Shown here: one piece after another, positions 45,534-55,358 of the stretch | How the letters are laid out: each line of letters starts with the position of its first letter | Numbering within the stretch: position 1 is the first letter of the stretch | Assembly (NCBI GenBank): GCA_019239895.1 | Contig: JAFAZH010000002.1 | Span: 62,001 to 126,000 of the forward strand | DNA from: Abditibacteriaceae bacterium | GTDB taxonomy: Bacteria; Armatimonadota; Abditibacteriia; Abditibacteriales; Abditibacteriaceae | Reading direction: 5' to 3' | Length of the DNA stretch: 64,000 nucleotides | Program-made: the position numbers and the translations under genes | The notes under the pieces: model-generated | Seen by the model: the letters and a program-made list of their open reading frames with translations, nothing else | Databases searched by the model: none | Told to the model about the DNA's origin: nothing

Positions 45534-46742
45534 TTAGCCACCTGGCTTAGCCGCACCGCCCGCTTTAGGCGCACCAGCCGCCGGGGCAGCACCACTGGGA
45601 GCGGCACCGCTAGGGGCTGCTCCGCTTGGAGCAACGCCACCAGTCGCAGAGCCTGCGCCGCCAGGTGCGGTCAGCCCACTGGGAGCATTAGCCGCTGCCT
45701 CAAAATTTTTGGAGACGGCCTCAAAGTTAGGATCACTGACCTGCACTTGCTTGCCTTTAGCAGCATCCGTGCGCAGTTGGCTTAACAGATCACCAGCCGC
45801 CTGTTGCAGCCCTTGCTGTGGCTGGAAATTAGGATTACCTGCGGCGGAACCTGCCGAACGCATCATGACTTGTTCCAGCTTGTAGTCTTGTTCCAGGCGC
45901 GTCTTCATCTGGTTGAAGTCCGCTTTTTGCGACGGCTCGTTGGCGACTAAGTGCGCAATCAGGTACAGCGCACGGGGCGGACTGCCAATGGTTATGACTG
46001 GAGTGACCTCGTTGGGCTTAAGTTTAGCCAGGGCCGATTTCATGTTCGGCGGCAGGCTGGCCATTGGAATTTCGGTCTCTTCCACACTCCGACCAGCGAC
46101 CGGATCATTCGCCTTGGCCTGCTCATCCACCAGTTGCTTAAAGGTCTTGCTTTGACTCTTCAACTGCTGGGCCATCGTATCTGCACGCACCTTGGTTGAG
46201 GTGACCAGGAAACCAATTTTGACACGTTGCGGCTGGTCGTAACGCGCGCGATTCTTATTGAACCACGTCTGTAGCTGTTGATCAGTAACTTTAATGTCTT
46301 TGGTGAGCAGCTTGTCTATTGCCAATTGATTGCGGGTGCCACGCACCATAGCATCCTTGCGTGGGCCACCAGCCTTCATCATAGCAGCGACCTGGGGGTT
46401 TTGCTTGGATTGATCATCAATGGCCTTATTGACTTCATCATCGGTGACATCCAGGCCACTCGCCTTCAACTTTTGCATGACCAATTCATAGTCAATTATC
46501 TGTTGCAGGGCAGTCTCGCCATAAACCGTTTCAAGATAGGTATCCAGTTCGTTGCGTTTGATGGCCTGGCTGCCCACCGTGGCCACAGTATCGCTTGGAT
46601 TCCCCGCCGCGCCCGCCGCACTGCCGCCACTATTGCCACAACCGCTCAGGGGCACCGCGATGATGATGCCAGTGAGCAGGGCACCTGTCAACCACAGTCC
46701 CTTACCCTGTCCTCTAATCTTCCCCTTCATTACTTTCTTCAC
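45534..46742 (-). CDS. PpiC/SurA-type peptidyl-prolyl isomerase lipoprotein
   Basis: 402 residues. A lipobox lies at PLSGCGN (Cys35). A SurA-N-like helical region (about 50-160, VGSQAIKRNELDTYLETVYG) is followed by a PpiC parvulin region (about 165-275, QRVKIGFLV, AKANDPVAGRSVEETEI). A helical tail follows, and finally a low-complexity Ala/Gly/Pro/Ser end with repeated SGAAP. It should assist folding of exported or outer-membrane proteins, anchored to a membrane. The parvulin active site is degenerate to the eye, so chaperone action may dominate. Confidence 0.75.
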   Translation of the reverse strand: MKKVMKGKIRGQGKGLWLTGALLTGIIIAVPLSGCGNSGGSAAGAAGNPSDTVATVGSQAIKRNELDTYLETVYGETALQQIIDYELVMQKLKASGLDVTDDEVNKAIDDQSKQNPQVAAMMKAGGPRKDAMVRGTRNQLAIDKLLTKDIKVTDQQLQTWFNKNRARYDQPQRVKIGFLVTSTKVRADTMAQQLKSQSKTFKQLVDEQAKANDPVAGRSVEETEIPMASLPPNMKSALAKLKPNEVTPVITIGSPPRALYLIAHLVANEPSQKADFNQMKTRLEQDYKLEQVMMRSAGSAAGNPNFQPQQGLQQAAGDLLSQLRTDAAKGKQVQVSDPNFEAVSKNFEAAANAPSGLTAPGGAGSATGGVAPSGAAPSGAAPSGAAPAAGAPKAGGAAKPGG

Positions 46743-46807
46743 TTGTCTTCCTTTTAACCTTAAATCCGGGCAACCTCCAAGTCGCCTCAGTTTAGATCAT
46801 ATTTTTA

Positions 46808-46920
46808 ATGGGACGCGAAACTGCGTTACGCAAGCTACGCGAGCTGAAACCGCTATTTAAGAAATAGAGTAGCGTTGCTTAGCGCACAGAGTTTGCGTCG
46901 CCGCAGGTGTAGCGTCCCAT
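46808..46920. repeat. Palindromic intergenic element
   Basis: Perfect 9-bp ends (46808-46816 and 46912-46920, ATGGGACGC and its complement) enclose imperfectly complementary inner arms rich in TACGC/GCGTA. It fills most of the 191-bp gap between yebC and the foldase gene. No ORF inside, which fits a miniature palindromic element. Confidence 0.6.
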
Positions 46921-46933
46921 CTAAGTAATACTC

Positions 46934-47683
46934 TCAAGCACTTTGCTCTTGTAGAATGTTTTCAGCAATATCGAAGTTAGCCGCCACATGCTGCACATCG
47001 TCATGGTCTTCGAGTGCATCCATGAGCTTTAACATCCGGCGGGCGGCATCACCTTCAAGCTGCACCGTTGTTTGCGGCACCATCTCACTTTCTGCCGACG
47101 AGACCCTAATGTTATGGCTGGTTAAAGCTTCCTGCACCTTATTGAGTTCCTCGGCTGGCGTGGTGATTTCGTAGGTATCCCCAGAGCGCGAGAAGTCTTC
47201 GGCCCCGGCCTCCAATGCCGCTTCCATCACGGTATCTTCATCCGCGCCATCGGCGGGCACTTCAATGACGCCCTTACGCGCAAACTGCCAGGCAACCGAG
47301 CCATTTTCGCCCAGGTTGCCGCCATACTTGGAAAAGAGATGGCGGATGTCGGCCACCGTGCGATTGCGATTGTCGGTTGCCACTTCCACTAAGACGGCTA
47401 CGCCGCTTGGCCCATAGCCCTCGTAGGTTATTTCTTCGTAGTTCTCGCTGGCTAATTCACCCGTGCCTTTTTGGATCGCCCGCTTGATGTTATCGGCAGG
47501 CATTGAGTTTTCCTTCGCCTTTTCGATAGCTAAGCGGAGCCGGGGATTAGCGTCCGGGCTGCCCCCACCGTGCTTGGCGGATATGGTGATTTCACGCGAC
47601 AACTTACCGAAAATTTTGCCGCGCTCTAAGTCGGCTTTTCCTTTTTGCAGCCGGATATTATGCCATTTACTATGTCCTGACAT
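46934..47683 (-). CDS. yebC: YebC/TACO1-family protein
   Basis: 249 residues, full length for the family. MSGHSKWHNIRLQKGKAD is the hallmark N-terminus, followed by FGKLSREITISAKHGG, SMPADNIKRAIQKGTG and YEGYGPSGVAVLVE. Once named a transcriptional regulator, the family is now tied to translation of proline-rich stretches. It is divergent from rqcH, another translation-linked gene. Confidence 0.95.
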   Translation of the reverse strand: MSGHSKWHNIRLQKGKADLERGKIFGKLSREITISAKHGGGSPDANPRLRLAIEKAKENSMPADNIKRAIQKGTGELASENYEEITYEGYGPSGVAVLVEVATDNRNRTVADIRHLFSKYGGNLGENGSVAWQFARKGVIEVPADGADEDTVMEAALEAGAEDFSRSGDTYEITTPAEELNKVQEALTSHNIRVSSAESEMVPQTTVQLEGDAARRMLKLMDALEDHDDVQHVAANFDIAENILQEQSA

Positions 47684-47870
47684 GGTTTGCTGATTCCTAT
47701 TAACGTAAATTTATTAAAATGTCTGACTCCTGGAATTCTGGCTCAGTCTACCAAAACTGGGGCTTCAAAAGATAGACGACGGCCTGTCTTGCACGTTTCC
47801 CACGCTACTATCTGCAATCGGGCACGGGGTTTGGTGGAAGTCACAAGCCAAGAGGAGAATACTACACGCT

Positions 47871-49625
47871 ATGAGCCGTCGTATCAATTTTGATAGTTTG
47901 ACCCTGGCCAGCACGGTGGATAGTCTGCAAGTGCTACTCAATGGCAGTATCCAGCGCATTAGCCAACCGAGCGAATATGACCTGGTATTGACCGTCTACG
48001 CGGCTCGCTACGGCGAGGCTCGCTGGCTCATCAACTGTTCCACCCAGTGGGCGCGCACGCACCTCGTTACCCAACGCCTGCCCAACCCACCCCAACCACC
48101 AGCATTCTGCATGACGCTGCGTAAATATATCGAAGGGGGCACGATCCTTTCGATTGCGCAACGCCGCTTCGACCGCATCCTTGATGTTACTATTCGCGGG
48201 CATGAGGGACAGGTTTACCTGCTCACAGCGGAACTGATGGGGCGGCATAGTAACATCATTCTGGTGTCGCCAGATGGTTTTATTCTGCAAGCGGCCAAAT
48301 TGATTTCCTCGAAAGTTAACCGCGTGCGCGAAGTCCTGCCGGGGCGCGATTATCTGCCACCGCCCGATCAGGGACAACCTGACCCGCGCGGCATCACTGC
48401 CGACCACTTTCAGACCTGGCTCGCCAGTGCTGCCCCAGATGATTTTCCGGGTTGGCTAAGAGATAGCTTTGAGGGCATCAGCGGGATATTAGCCGGAGAA
48501 ATTGATTCCCGCAGCACCCAAGCGCAACACAGCAATATCATTGCTGCACGTTGGGCCGCGTTTGAATCGGTTTTTCGTGCCGGACGGGAGCACACCTGGA
48601 GACCAGTGCAAGTGCGGGACACTGCAGGAACAATTATCGGCGCCTATCCCCTACCGTTGCAAGGCGTGCCTGCCACTCAGCAAACCCTTGCGCCTGATAT
48701 TCACACGGCGTTAGAGCATTACTACTCGGTAGCCGTGCCGCAGGCGATATTCGAGCAGCAGCAACGCTCATTGCTGGGGGCATTGCAAAAAGCCTTATCT
48801 ACGCAGCGTCACGCCTTACGGCAAGTGCAACAGGGAGTGCAGGAACGGGGACGTGCTGACCAGTATCGTCGCTGGGGTGAACTTATTCTGACCAACTTGC
48901 ACCAAATCCAGAAGGGGCAGGATAAAGCGGAATTGCTCGATTATTATGCCGACCCGCCAGCCACCATCACTGTTGCATTGGAACCGACGCAAACCCCACA
49001 GCAAAATGCCGAGCGTCTCTACCAACGCGCTCGCCACGTCGAAAACAATGCCAACCGTTTGAAAGCTCTCCAACAGCAACTTGGTGAACAAGCCGAGGCT
49101 ATCACGACCCTCATCGCTCAAGTCGAGCAGTCCGCCGACACGGCGCAGTTAGAATCGCTGCGCACTCAAGCGACCCGCCAGGGTTGGCTGCACGGCACCG
49201 GGGCCACAGCCGAAGCAGGCAAAAGCACGGCAAAAAGCCAGGCGCAACAAAAACCGGCTTTCGAGGGCAAGAGGATTCGCGCCTTGACCTCACCCGAAGG
49301 CTGGCAAGTATTATTGGGAGAGAATGCCGAAGCCAACGATTATCTGGTGCAGCGCGTCTCACGACCCAACGACTGGTGGCTGCATGTGCGCGCTGGCACT
49401 GGTTCCCATGTCGTCATTCCCACTCAAAATAACCCGCAACGTGTGCCCACCACAACCCTCATGTTCGCGGCTCAGTTAGCCGCCGCCAACAGTCGCGCTC
49501 GCCACTCGTCTTTAGTGGCCGTAGATTACACATTGCGCAAATACGTGCGCCGTCCACGCGGTGGCGCACCAGGCTTTGTCACTTACACCCATGAGAAGAC
49601 TTTAGACGTTATACCGCTTGAGTGA
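47871..49625 (+). CDS. rqcH: NFACT-family ribosome quality control protein RqcH
   Basis: 584 residues. The NFACT-N domain has FCMTLRKYIEGG (79-90), the DR motif at Asp101-Arg102 (RRFDRILDV), ELMGRHSNIILV and VNRVREVLPG. A long coiled coil (about 290-440) has a middle break. The NFACT-R domain is near the C-terminus with DWWLHVRAGTGSHVVIP. RqcH binds 60S/50S-type large subunits with peptidyl-tRNA and adds alanine tails to stalled chains. Similar proteins in Firmicutes were named fibronectin-binding. Confidence 0.92.
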   Translation: MSRRINFDSLTLASTVDSLQVLLNGSIQRISQPSEYDLVLTVYAARYGEARWLINCSTQWARTHLVTQRLPNPPQPPAFCMTLRKYIEGGTILSIAQRRFDRILDVTIRGHEGQVYLLTAELMGRHSNIILVSPDGFILQAAKLISSKVNRVREVLPGRDYLPPPDQGQPDPRGITADHFQTWLASAAPDDFPGWLRDSFEGISGILAGEIDSRSTQAQHSNIIAARWAAFESVFRAGREHTWRPVQVRDTAGTIIGAYPLPLQGVPATQQTLAPDIHTALEHYYSVAVPQAIFEQQQRSLLGALQKALSTQRHALRQVQQGVQERGRADQYRRWGELILTNLHQIQKGQDKAELLDYYADPPATITVALEPTQTPQQNAERLYQRARHVENNANRLKALQQQLGEQAEAITTLIAQVEQSADTAQLESLRTQATRQGWLHGTGATAEAGKSTAKSQAQQKPAFEGKRIRALTSPEGWQVLLGENAEANDYLVQRVSRPNDWWLHVRAGTGSHVVIPTQNNPQRVPTTTLMFAAQLAAANSRARHSSLVAVDYTLRKYVRRPRGGAPGFVTYTHEKTLDVIPLE

Positions 49626-49698
49626 AGAAGATTGTGCCGAGAAGTTATTCAAACTGGCACCAAAGCGCCGCCCATGAGATACCCAATTAACAAGTCAC

Positions 49699-52600
49699 TC
49701 ATTGCGTTTTAACTTCCTCAATACTTATATCATCCACATCGAGGGTGCCCGTGGTGTGGAATAAGCCGGGTATTAAGGTTATGAAAGCGGCACCCTGGGG
49801 CACTAAGACTTTACTTTCAAGCGTTGTCCAATCGCTATCGCCTTTAAGAGTTGGCACGGTGTGGCCTGGCCCAACTTTTTGCTGATTCGTATCGCTGAAA
49901 TCGAAGCGCAACTGCGCTCTGTCCTGGGGGTTTGGCCCAGGATTCAAGTCACTGGTGCGCATTCGCACCCGCACTTTTATGGCCTGCCAGCGAGGATCAA
50001 GTTGGAAGCGGCTTTCTAGAGACACAGAGTTGAGCGAGGTATCATTGGTGAGCCGGAGAAAGTGGTTGCCATTCTCGGTTAGCACCTTCATCTGAACCGG
50101 ATCAGGCAACTTCCAGCCGAGCGGGTTGTGCTGGTTATCGAACTGTTCAAAAGTGCCTTCCGGGAAGCCTGGACGAATCGCCAGGGCACGCAGACTGGCT
50201 GGCAAGGTGACTTCGCTAATGTCCAAATCAGCAATATCAAAAGTGCCCTTAACGCGGAAGAGGCCGGGTTTGAGCCGCAGAAAAGTGGCACCTGCCGGAA
50301 TTCGGGCCGTAATCTCCTGGGTGACCCAATCGGAATCTTGCCTTAACCCCAGGAACCTCGTCGGGCCGCTCTCGACTTTGTTGCCGTCTTTATCATCAAA
50401 GTCATAAGCGATATGGGCGGTCATCCAGATTTGGTTGCCTACAGTGATATTATGCCCGCGCAGCCTGGCCCGAATTTTAAGAGCCTGCCAACTCGGATCA
50501 AGCTGGAAGCGGCTATCGGCAATCAGAGAATACGGCAACGGAACCTCTTGAGTCAGGCGCAGAAAGCGGTTGCCATTCTCGGTTAGCACTTGCTCCTGGC
50601 GCAAGCTGGTCAGCATCCAGCCTTCAGGAGTGCCGCTGGCGTCTAACTTTTCAAATTTCCCTTCGGGAAAGCCGGGGCGGATCGGAGGGGCCTCTAAGGG
50701 CGCGTTGGGTTCTAAATAAATATCATCAAAGTCGGCAGTGCCCGCACTCGCCAGCAGTAGTGGCTGTAGCTTAAGCTGCGCTGTGCCCGGTGCAATGGTT
50801 AGCACGGCCTGGCGCGTGACCCAATCTGTATTGCCCCATATCCGGGGTGCAAAAACTTTCTCTGCATAGCCAAGACCGTTCTTGGCTTCATCTTCAAAAT
50901 CATATTCGAGGAGGGCTGAACCCCAGTTAACTGGCCCACTGCCTACATTTTGTGTCCGCATCCGGCTACGGATTAACAGCGTTTTCCAGGTTGGATCAAT
51001 TTTAATATTACTCTCTATCCACACGGCGCTGCGGCCCGGATCAGCAGTGAGTCGCAGAAAATGATTGCCATTTTCCTCCATAATCTTGCTGTTGCGCGGC
51101 ATGGGCAGATGCCATCTTACAGGCTGACCTGTTGCATCCAGGTTTTCAAAGGTACCGTCGGGAAATCTAGACTGGGCTACCAATAATGGGTCAGTTGAGG
51201 CCGCTTGACCTGTTATGGCTGGTTCCGGCTTGGCTTGTTCCAAATTGGCTGGTGCCTGCGCACCGGTAGCACTTTGTCCAGTAGGTGCTAGCGTGTCTGC
51301 GTTCGACAGACCTGACCGGATAACGGTGCTGCCATTATCAGGAACCGCACCGGAACTGGTTCCCACACCTGAACTTGTGCCTGTTTCAGCTTTAGTCTCT
51401 GCTAATTGGTCATCCTTGAAGTGATAGACGCCGCCTTCGACACGATCCCACACCGCAATGGTTCGCGCTGGCAGAGCTTTGCCACTGCCCTCATCTTTGC
51501 CAATGGCAATAGCGCAAACCCCACCATTTACATCCGTTAAATCGGCCAAACTGATTTTTTGTTGGTTCCCGCCACGCGCATAGAGTAAAGTTTGCTCATC
51601 TAATAGTACAAGCTTCGTTTTGGGCTGCGGCAATACGTTCGTTTTGCCATTAGGCAAGGCATAGGAAGCCGCTTCCAGAGTCAGAAGTTTCTTGTCTAAA
51701 GTGACACTGCGGATTTTACCTTGCAGCAGAATCTCTCCCGACTGGAGTTTAAATTCGCTTTTATCTTCAGCCCCTGCCGCGTTAGGAGCCGGAACCGGAG
51801 CATCTGCTTCGGCCATGCGGGGATAAGTCAGGCGCGTTACTGGCGACCATTTGACAGGAGTATAAACAGGGGCATAAGCGTCTGGTGCGGCTAAAGCCAC
51901 TTTGGGTGATATGGGTGATAAGGGATGCGGGTTAGGGGCCTTATGAAAATTGACTTCTCGAAGGCCCGGCACGGCTAACGATGTCGGCTTAATCGGCCCA
52001 GTTTCAGTGCTCGCTACAGATGAGATATGCTGGTAACTTGGCTGTTGCGCTGCGGCTATCGCCATATGCGCGACCTTGCCCACACCAGAACCCGCGACAC
52101 ATAAACCTAAACTGGTCACGACGCCCACTTTAATCTGGCTCATCAACATGGCTTTGAGCACTCCTTCGGAGATAGAGGCTACTTTGAGGCTGGCATTAGT
52201 CGCCGCGATACCATTGGCACTACCTATTGTGGAGACATTCGCCGTTGTCCCCGTTACAGCACCACTGGTGCCGATAACTGAGCCGCCAGCAGCCACATTA
52301 TGGGCAATGTTCATGGCTAAGGCAGTGCATCCCACCGGCGCGGCGTGGACGGCACGCTCCGCTATTAAAGCCGTTAAAGCAGCCACGGTAAGAGCACAGC
52401 CCTGTTGAGCAAAATAGCGACGAAGTTTCTCTAAGGCGCGACTCAAACGTTTCTCGGCGGCGTTCTCCGAGATGCCCAGACGCTCGCCGGTCTCGCGCAC
52501 GCTCTTGCCCTCAAAGAAGCGCAATATAATGGCATTGCGTTGCTCACGGCTCAGGCTGGCCAAAGCATCATGCAATAGGGGTTCCAGTTGCGCCCAGGCT

Positions 52601-52956
52601 CCATCCTGGGGTTGAACTTCACTCATCATGGTTTGGCCTACTATTTCCTGGGCGATCTTCTGTTCACGGCGTTGACGGCGCACTTCCTGCTTGAGCGCGT
52701 TTTTAGAAGCAAAGCGCGATGTGTTGAATAACCAGCCAGAGAGCAGCGTGCCGGGTCGGATAGCTGCCGCTTTGCGCGCCAGGATCAGAAACACCACCTG
52801 CGTCACATCCTCGGCCAGCGTGGGGTCGCGCACTTCGCGCAAGCAGGTCGAATAAACCAGGTTTACATGGCGTTCGACTAAGCTGGCAAAGGCCGCTTGC
52901 GATCCGTTGTCTAGATAGTCTCGTAATAAATGCCAATCATCCTGAAAATGGTTCAT
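49699..52956 (-). CDS. ECF sigma factor fused to membrane segment, DUF5666-like module and three CBM4/9-like repeats
   Basis: 1085 residues in one uninterrupted frame from ATG 52956. The longer frame to 53034 adds 26 residues before the usual ECF start. Sigma region 2 (about 25-99: LVERHVNLVYSTCLREVRDP, LAEDVTQVVFLILARKA) and region 4 (about 132-184: LSREQRNAIILRFFEGKSV, GISENAAEKRLSRALEKL) are complete. Hydrophobic stretches at about 186-224 and 275-300 (IKVGVVTSLGLCVAGSGV) could cross the membrane. After a Pro-rich linker comes a DUF5666-like module (about 406-506), then repeats at about 598-749, 763-916 and 931-1082. Each repeat opens with FPDG/EGxFE and closes with GTxDxxDxxxxE. No anti-sigma gene adjoins. 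Likely a self-contained glycan or envelope sensor. Confidence 0.8.
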   Translation of the reverse strand: MNHFQDDWHLLRDYLDNGSQAAFASLVERHVNLVYSTCLREVRDPTLAEDVTQVVFLILARKAAAIRPGTLLSGWLFNTSRFASKNALKQEVRRQRREQKIAQEIVGQTMMSEVQPQDGAWAQLEPLLHDALASLSREQRNAIILRFFEGKSVRETGERLGISENAAEKRLSRALEKLRRYFAQQGCALTVAALTALIAERAVHAAPVGCTALAMNIAHNVAAGGSVIGTSGAVTGTTANVSTIGSANGIAATNASLKVASISEGVLKAMLMSQIKVGVVTSLGLCVAGSGVGKVAHMAIAAAQQPSYQHISSVASTETGPIKPTSLAVPGLREVNFHKAPNPHPLSPISPKVALAAPDAYAPVYTPVKWSPVTRLTYPRMAEADAPVPAPNAAGAEDKSEFKLQSGEILLQGKIRSVTLDKKLLTLEAASYALPNGKTNVLPQPKTKLVLLDEQTLLYARGGNQQKISLADLTDVNGGVCAIAIGKDEGSGKALPARTIAVWDRVEGGVYHFKDDQLAETKAETGTSSGVGTSSGAVPDNGSTVIRSGLSNADTLAPTGQSATGAQAPANLEQAKPEPAITGQAASTDPLLVAQSRFPDGTFENLDATGQPVRWHLPMPRNSKIMEENGNHFLRLTADPGRSAVWIESNIKIDPTWKTLLIRSRMRTQNVGSGPVNWGSALLEYDFEDEAKNGLGYAEKVFAPRIWGNTDWVTRQAVLTIAPGTAQLKLQPLLLASAGTADFDDIYLEPNAPLEAPPIRPGFPEGKFEKLDASGTPEGWMLTSLRQEQVLTENGNRFLRLTQEVPLPYSLIADSRFQLDPSWQALKIRARLRGHNITVGNQIWMTAHIAYDFDDKDGNKVESGPTRFLGLRQDSDWVTQEITARIPAGATFLRLKPGLFRVKGTFDIADLDISEVTLPASLRALAIRPGFPEGTFEQFDNQHNPLGWKLPDPVQMKVLTENGNHFLRLTNDTSLNSVSLESRFQLDPRWQAIKVRVRMRTSDLNPGPNPQDRAQLRFDFSDTNQQKVGPGHTVPTLKGDSDWTTLESKVLVPQGAAFITLIPGLFHTTGTLDVDDISIEEVKTQ

Positions 52957-53066
52957 CTCGTTTACTTCATGTCCATTGGCAACATAAACCTGCCGCATTT
53001 GCACAAATATTTTGGCAGATCTTAAATGCGGCAAGCTGACTCAACCATCTCGAACCCGTCCTGTCC

Positions 53067-54428
53067 TCACCGCTCCACTTCGGCGATGGTATAAAACGAG
53101 CCGGTGACGCAGATCATATCGCTGGGATGCGATAACTCCAAGGCCCGCTCAACAGCGGCAGGGACAGGCGTTATGATTTCGACCTGATCGCAATACTGAC
53201 GGGCTGCTTCAGCCACCGCTCTGGCCAGCGCTGCGCGAGCTGAATGCGACTGTGTAGCGATCACAACCTGGGCCAGAGGAGCCAATTGAGCGGTCATGGC
53301 GGCGTAATCTTTATCGGCCAGGATGCCCAACACTAAAATTAAACGTCGCCCTGGTGCTTCCCTCTGTTTTTCGCGCAGGTAGTTAGCCAGGCGGGCTGCG
53401 CCATCGGGATTATTCGCGCCGTCAATAATGACTAATGGTGCTTCCCGCAACACCTCGGCGCGTCCAGGCACAGCCAGCTTTAACGATGGATTGTCTTGGT
53501 TTGATGAAGATGCCTGAACATTAGTCTCAGTTTGCCAATCCAATGTTCGGTAGAGTGCTGCTTTAGCCATCGCCGCCGTTGCCAGGTTAAGCGATTGAAA
53601 ATCTGGGGTCGCATCCCGCTCTGGCTGATGCTGAGAAACCGTTAAAACTTGCTGCATCGTAGCTTCTAATGCGGCCTTATCGTTGGATGATTCCGGTGCC
53701 TGGTAGGACCACAGGCGCACCTCATGGGCCGTGCAATAATCCTGAAAAACTTTTAAGACAGATGGCTTTGTCTCAGCCGTCACAAGAATGCGTTGCGGTC
53801 GCGCAATTTCCACTTTGTCACTTGCGATTTCCTCCACCGTATTGCCCAAACGGTCGCAATGGTCGAGCGCGACATGGGTGATAACAGAAACCGTCGGCTC
53901 CGTCGCGTTGGTGGCATCCCAACGTCCCCCCAGGCCGACTTCAACCACCGCGAAATCCACTTCGGCGCGTTGAAAGTGCCACAAGCCCAGCGCGGTTAAA
54001 GTTTCAAACTCTGTAGGTTGACCTAAGCTGTCTGCAACTGCCGTGAGCGATGGCAACGCGTCATCAAAGAGCGCATCCAACTCGGCATCTGCGATAGCAC
54101 CTGGAAACAGTTCGGGGCCGGAACCCGTAGCATCAACTGGCGCAGAACTGTCGGTGGACATCTTTGACGCGGCTGGTAGCACGCGGATGCGCTCGTTCCA
54201 GCGATAAAGATGGGGCGAAGTGTATAGCCCAACTTTATGGCCCTGCGCCTCTAACAGTTTGGCCAGGAACTCACAGGTCGAGCCTTTACCGTTGGTGCCT
54301 CCTACTAAAACAATGGGATAAGCGTGCTGTGGCTGACCAAAGTGTTCTAACAGCGCGTGAACTCGCTCTAAACCGGGTTTAATACCAAACCGCTGCAAAC
54401 TGTTCAAGTAACTTTCAAATCGTGTCAT
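53067..54428 (-). CDS. folC: Folylpolyglutamate synthase / dihydrofolate synthase
   Basis: 453 residues. The Mur-ligase-type ATP site is VGGTNGKGSTCEFLA (P-loop near 43-50), followed by GLYTSPHLYRWNERI, TEFETLTALGLWHF, VEVGLGGRWDATN and DGANNPDGAARL. An insertion (about 85-105, Ser/Thr/Pro-rich) is not usual. It adds glutamate to dihydropteroate and folates. It ends 33 bp upstream of nothing but the sigma-fusion start region, on the same strand. Confidence 0.93.
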   Translation of the reverse strand: MTRFESYLNSLQRFGIKPGLERVHALLEHFGQPQHAYPIVLVGGTNGKGSTCEFLAKLLEAQGHKVGLYTSPHLYRWNERIRVLPAASKMSTDSSAPVDATGSGPELFPGAIADAELDALFDDALPSLTAVADSLGQPTEFETLTALGLWHFQRAEVDFAVVEVGLGGRWDATNATEPTVSVITHVALDHCDRLGNTVEEIASDKVEIARPQRILVTAETKPSVLKVFQDYCTAHEVRLWSYQAPESSNDKAALEATMQQVLTVSQHQPERDATPDFQSLNLATAAMAKAALYRTLDWQTETNVQASSSNQDNPSLKLAVPGRAEVLREAPLVIIDGANNPDGAARLANYLREKQREAPGRRLILVLGILADKDYAAMTAQLAPLAQVVIATQSHSARAALARAVAEAARQYCDQVEIITPVPAAVERALELSHPSDMICVTGSFYTIAEVER

Positions 54429-54590
54429 GTTTTAAATTAATAGTGAGTAGCAAGAAATAGCTCATATTCCAATTCCTCACCCTACTCTATTGCTCAACAA
54501 CAACTAATGATAGACTGACCTCACCCTAAATGATTACATGAACCAATCTTAGTCACATAGTATTATAAAGTCACTAATTTAAACACTTCT

Positions 54591-55358
54591 ATGTCTAATT
54601 TCAGTTTTAAGGTTCCGCAAGAAAGCCCTCATTACCCTGAGTCTTCTAAATATGTTATTGACCATATCTCTGTCATAATCAACGAAGCTATCACAGCAGG
54701 TAAAAATCGTATATTTATTCACACTAATTTAAAGCGCGGTTTACCTCTTGAAAATATTAATAAAGTCGCTGGGCCATTTGTAGAAGCTTGGGCAATGGAA
54801 CAATTTGAAGAAGTCGCTGACGACTTAACTAACAAGTATGAGTTAATAAATGCTCAGGCAGGGAAGCGCCTCGATCCTTTTGATATTATTTTGCAATTCA
54901 GGCGGAAACAACCTGAAGAAACCTTCATTTCTACTAACGTGGATGTTAAAGCCACCTCCGAAGACATAATAAACTCTGGTAAAAGTCCAAACATAACCTC
55001 ATACGCTCGCATCAGAACTGAGTACCTTACGGATCCAGATTACATTTTCCTCATACTGTCATTGAAGCATAAAGTCTATGGGGCACGGGATGCTACAACT
55101 GGCATGACGAATGGAATCATGGAAGTAACATCTTACGCTGTGTATGATCTTAAGTACATTTCTGCCTCAGATTTAAACTATAATCCAGCATTAGGAACAG
55201 GACAGCTACAAATTCGAGATATACATTATGTGGACATTAAAAGCCGCACTACATGGGAATTTCTTCAGCTACTTGACAGTAAGTTCATTCATTCCAAAGG
55301 TGAAACAGCTTGGCTTTTTATGGCGAAGAAATATGGCTGGATTAAGGAGGAAGAATGA
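54591..55358 (+). CDS. Putative type II restriction endonuclease
   Basis: 255 residues. The call rests on its 4-nt overlap with an adenine-type DNA methyltransferase and on a plausible PD-(D/E)xK site: DPFDIILQF with Asp98, then NVDVKATSED with Asp118 and Lys120. No family name recognised. The gene and its partner are visibly AT-rich relative to both sides, a usual sign of recent gain. The recognition site cannot be deduced. Confidence 0.65.
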   Translation: MSNFSFKVPQESPHYPESSKYVIDHISVIINEAITAGKNRIFIHTNLKRGLPLENINKVAGPFVEAWAMEQFEEVADDLTNKYELINAQAGKRLDPFDIILQFRRKQPEETFISTNVDVKATSEDIINSGKSPNITSYARIRTEYLTDPDYIFLILSLKHKVYGARDATTGMTNGIMEVTSYAVYDLKYISASDLNYNPALGTGQLQIRDIHYVDIKSRTTWEFLQLLDSKFIHSKGETAWLFMAKKYGWIKEEE

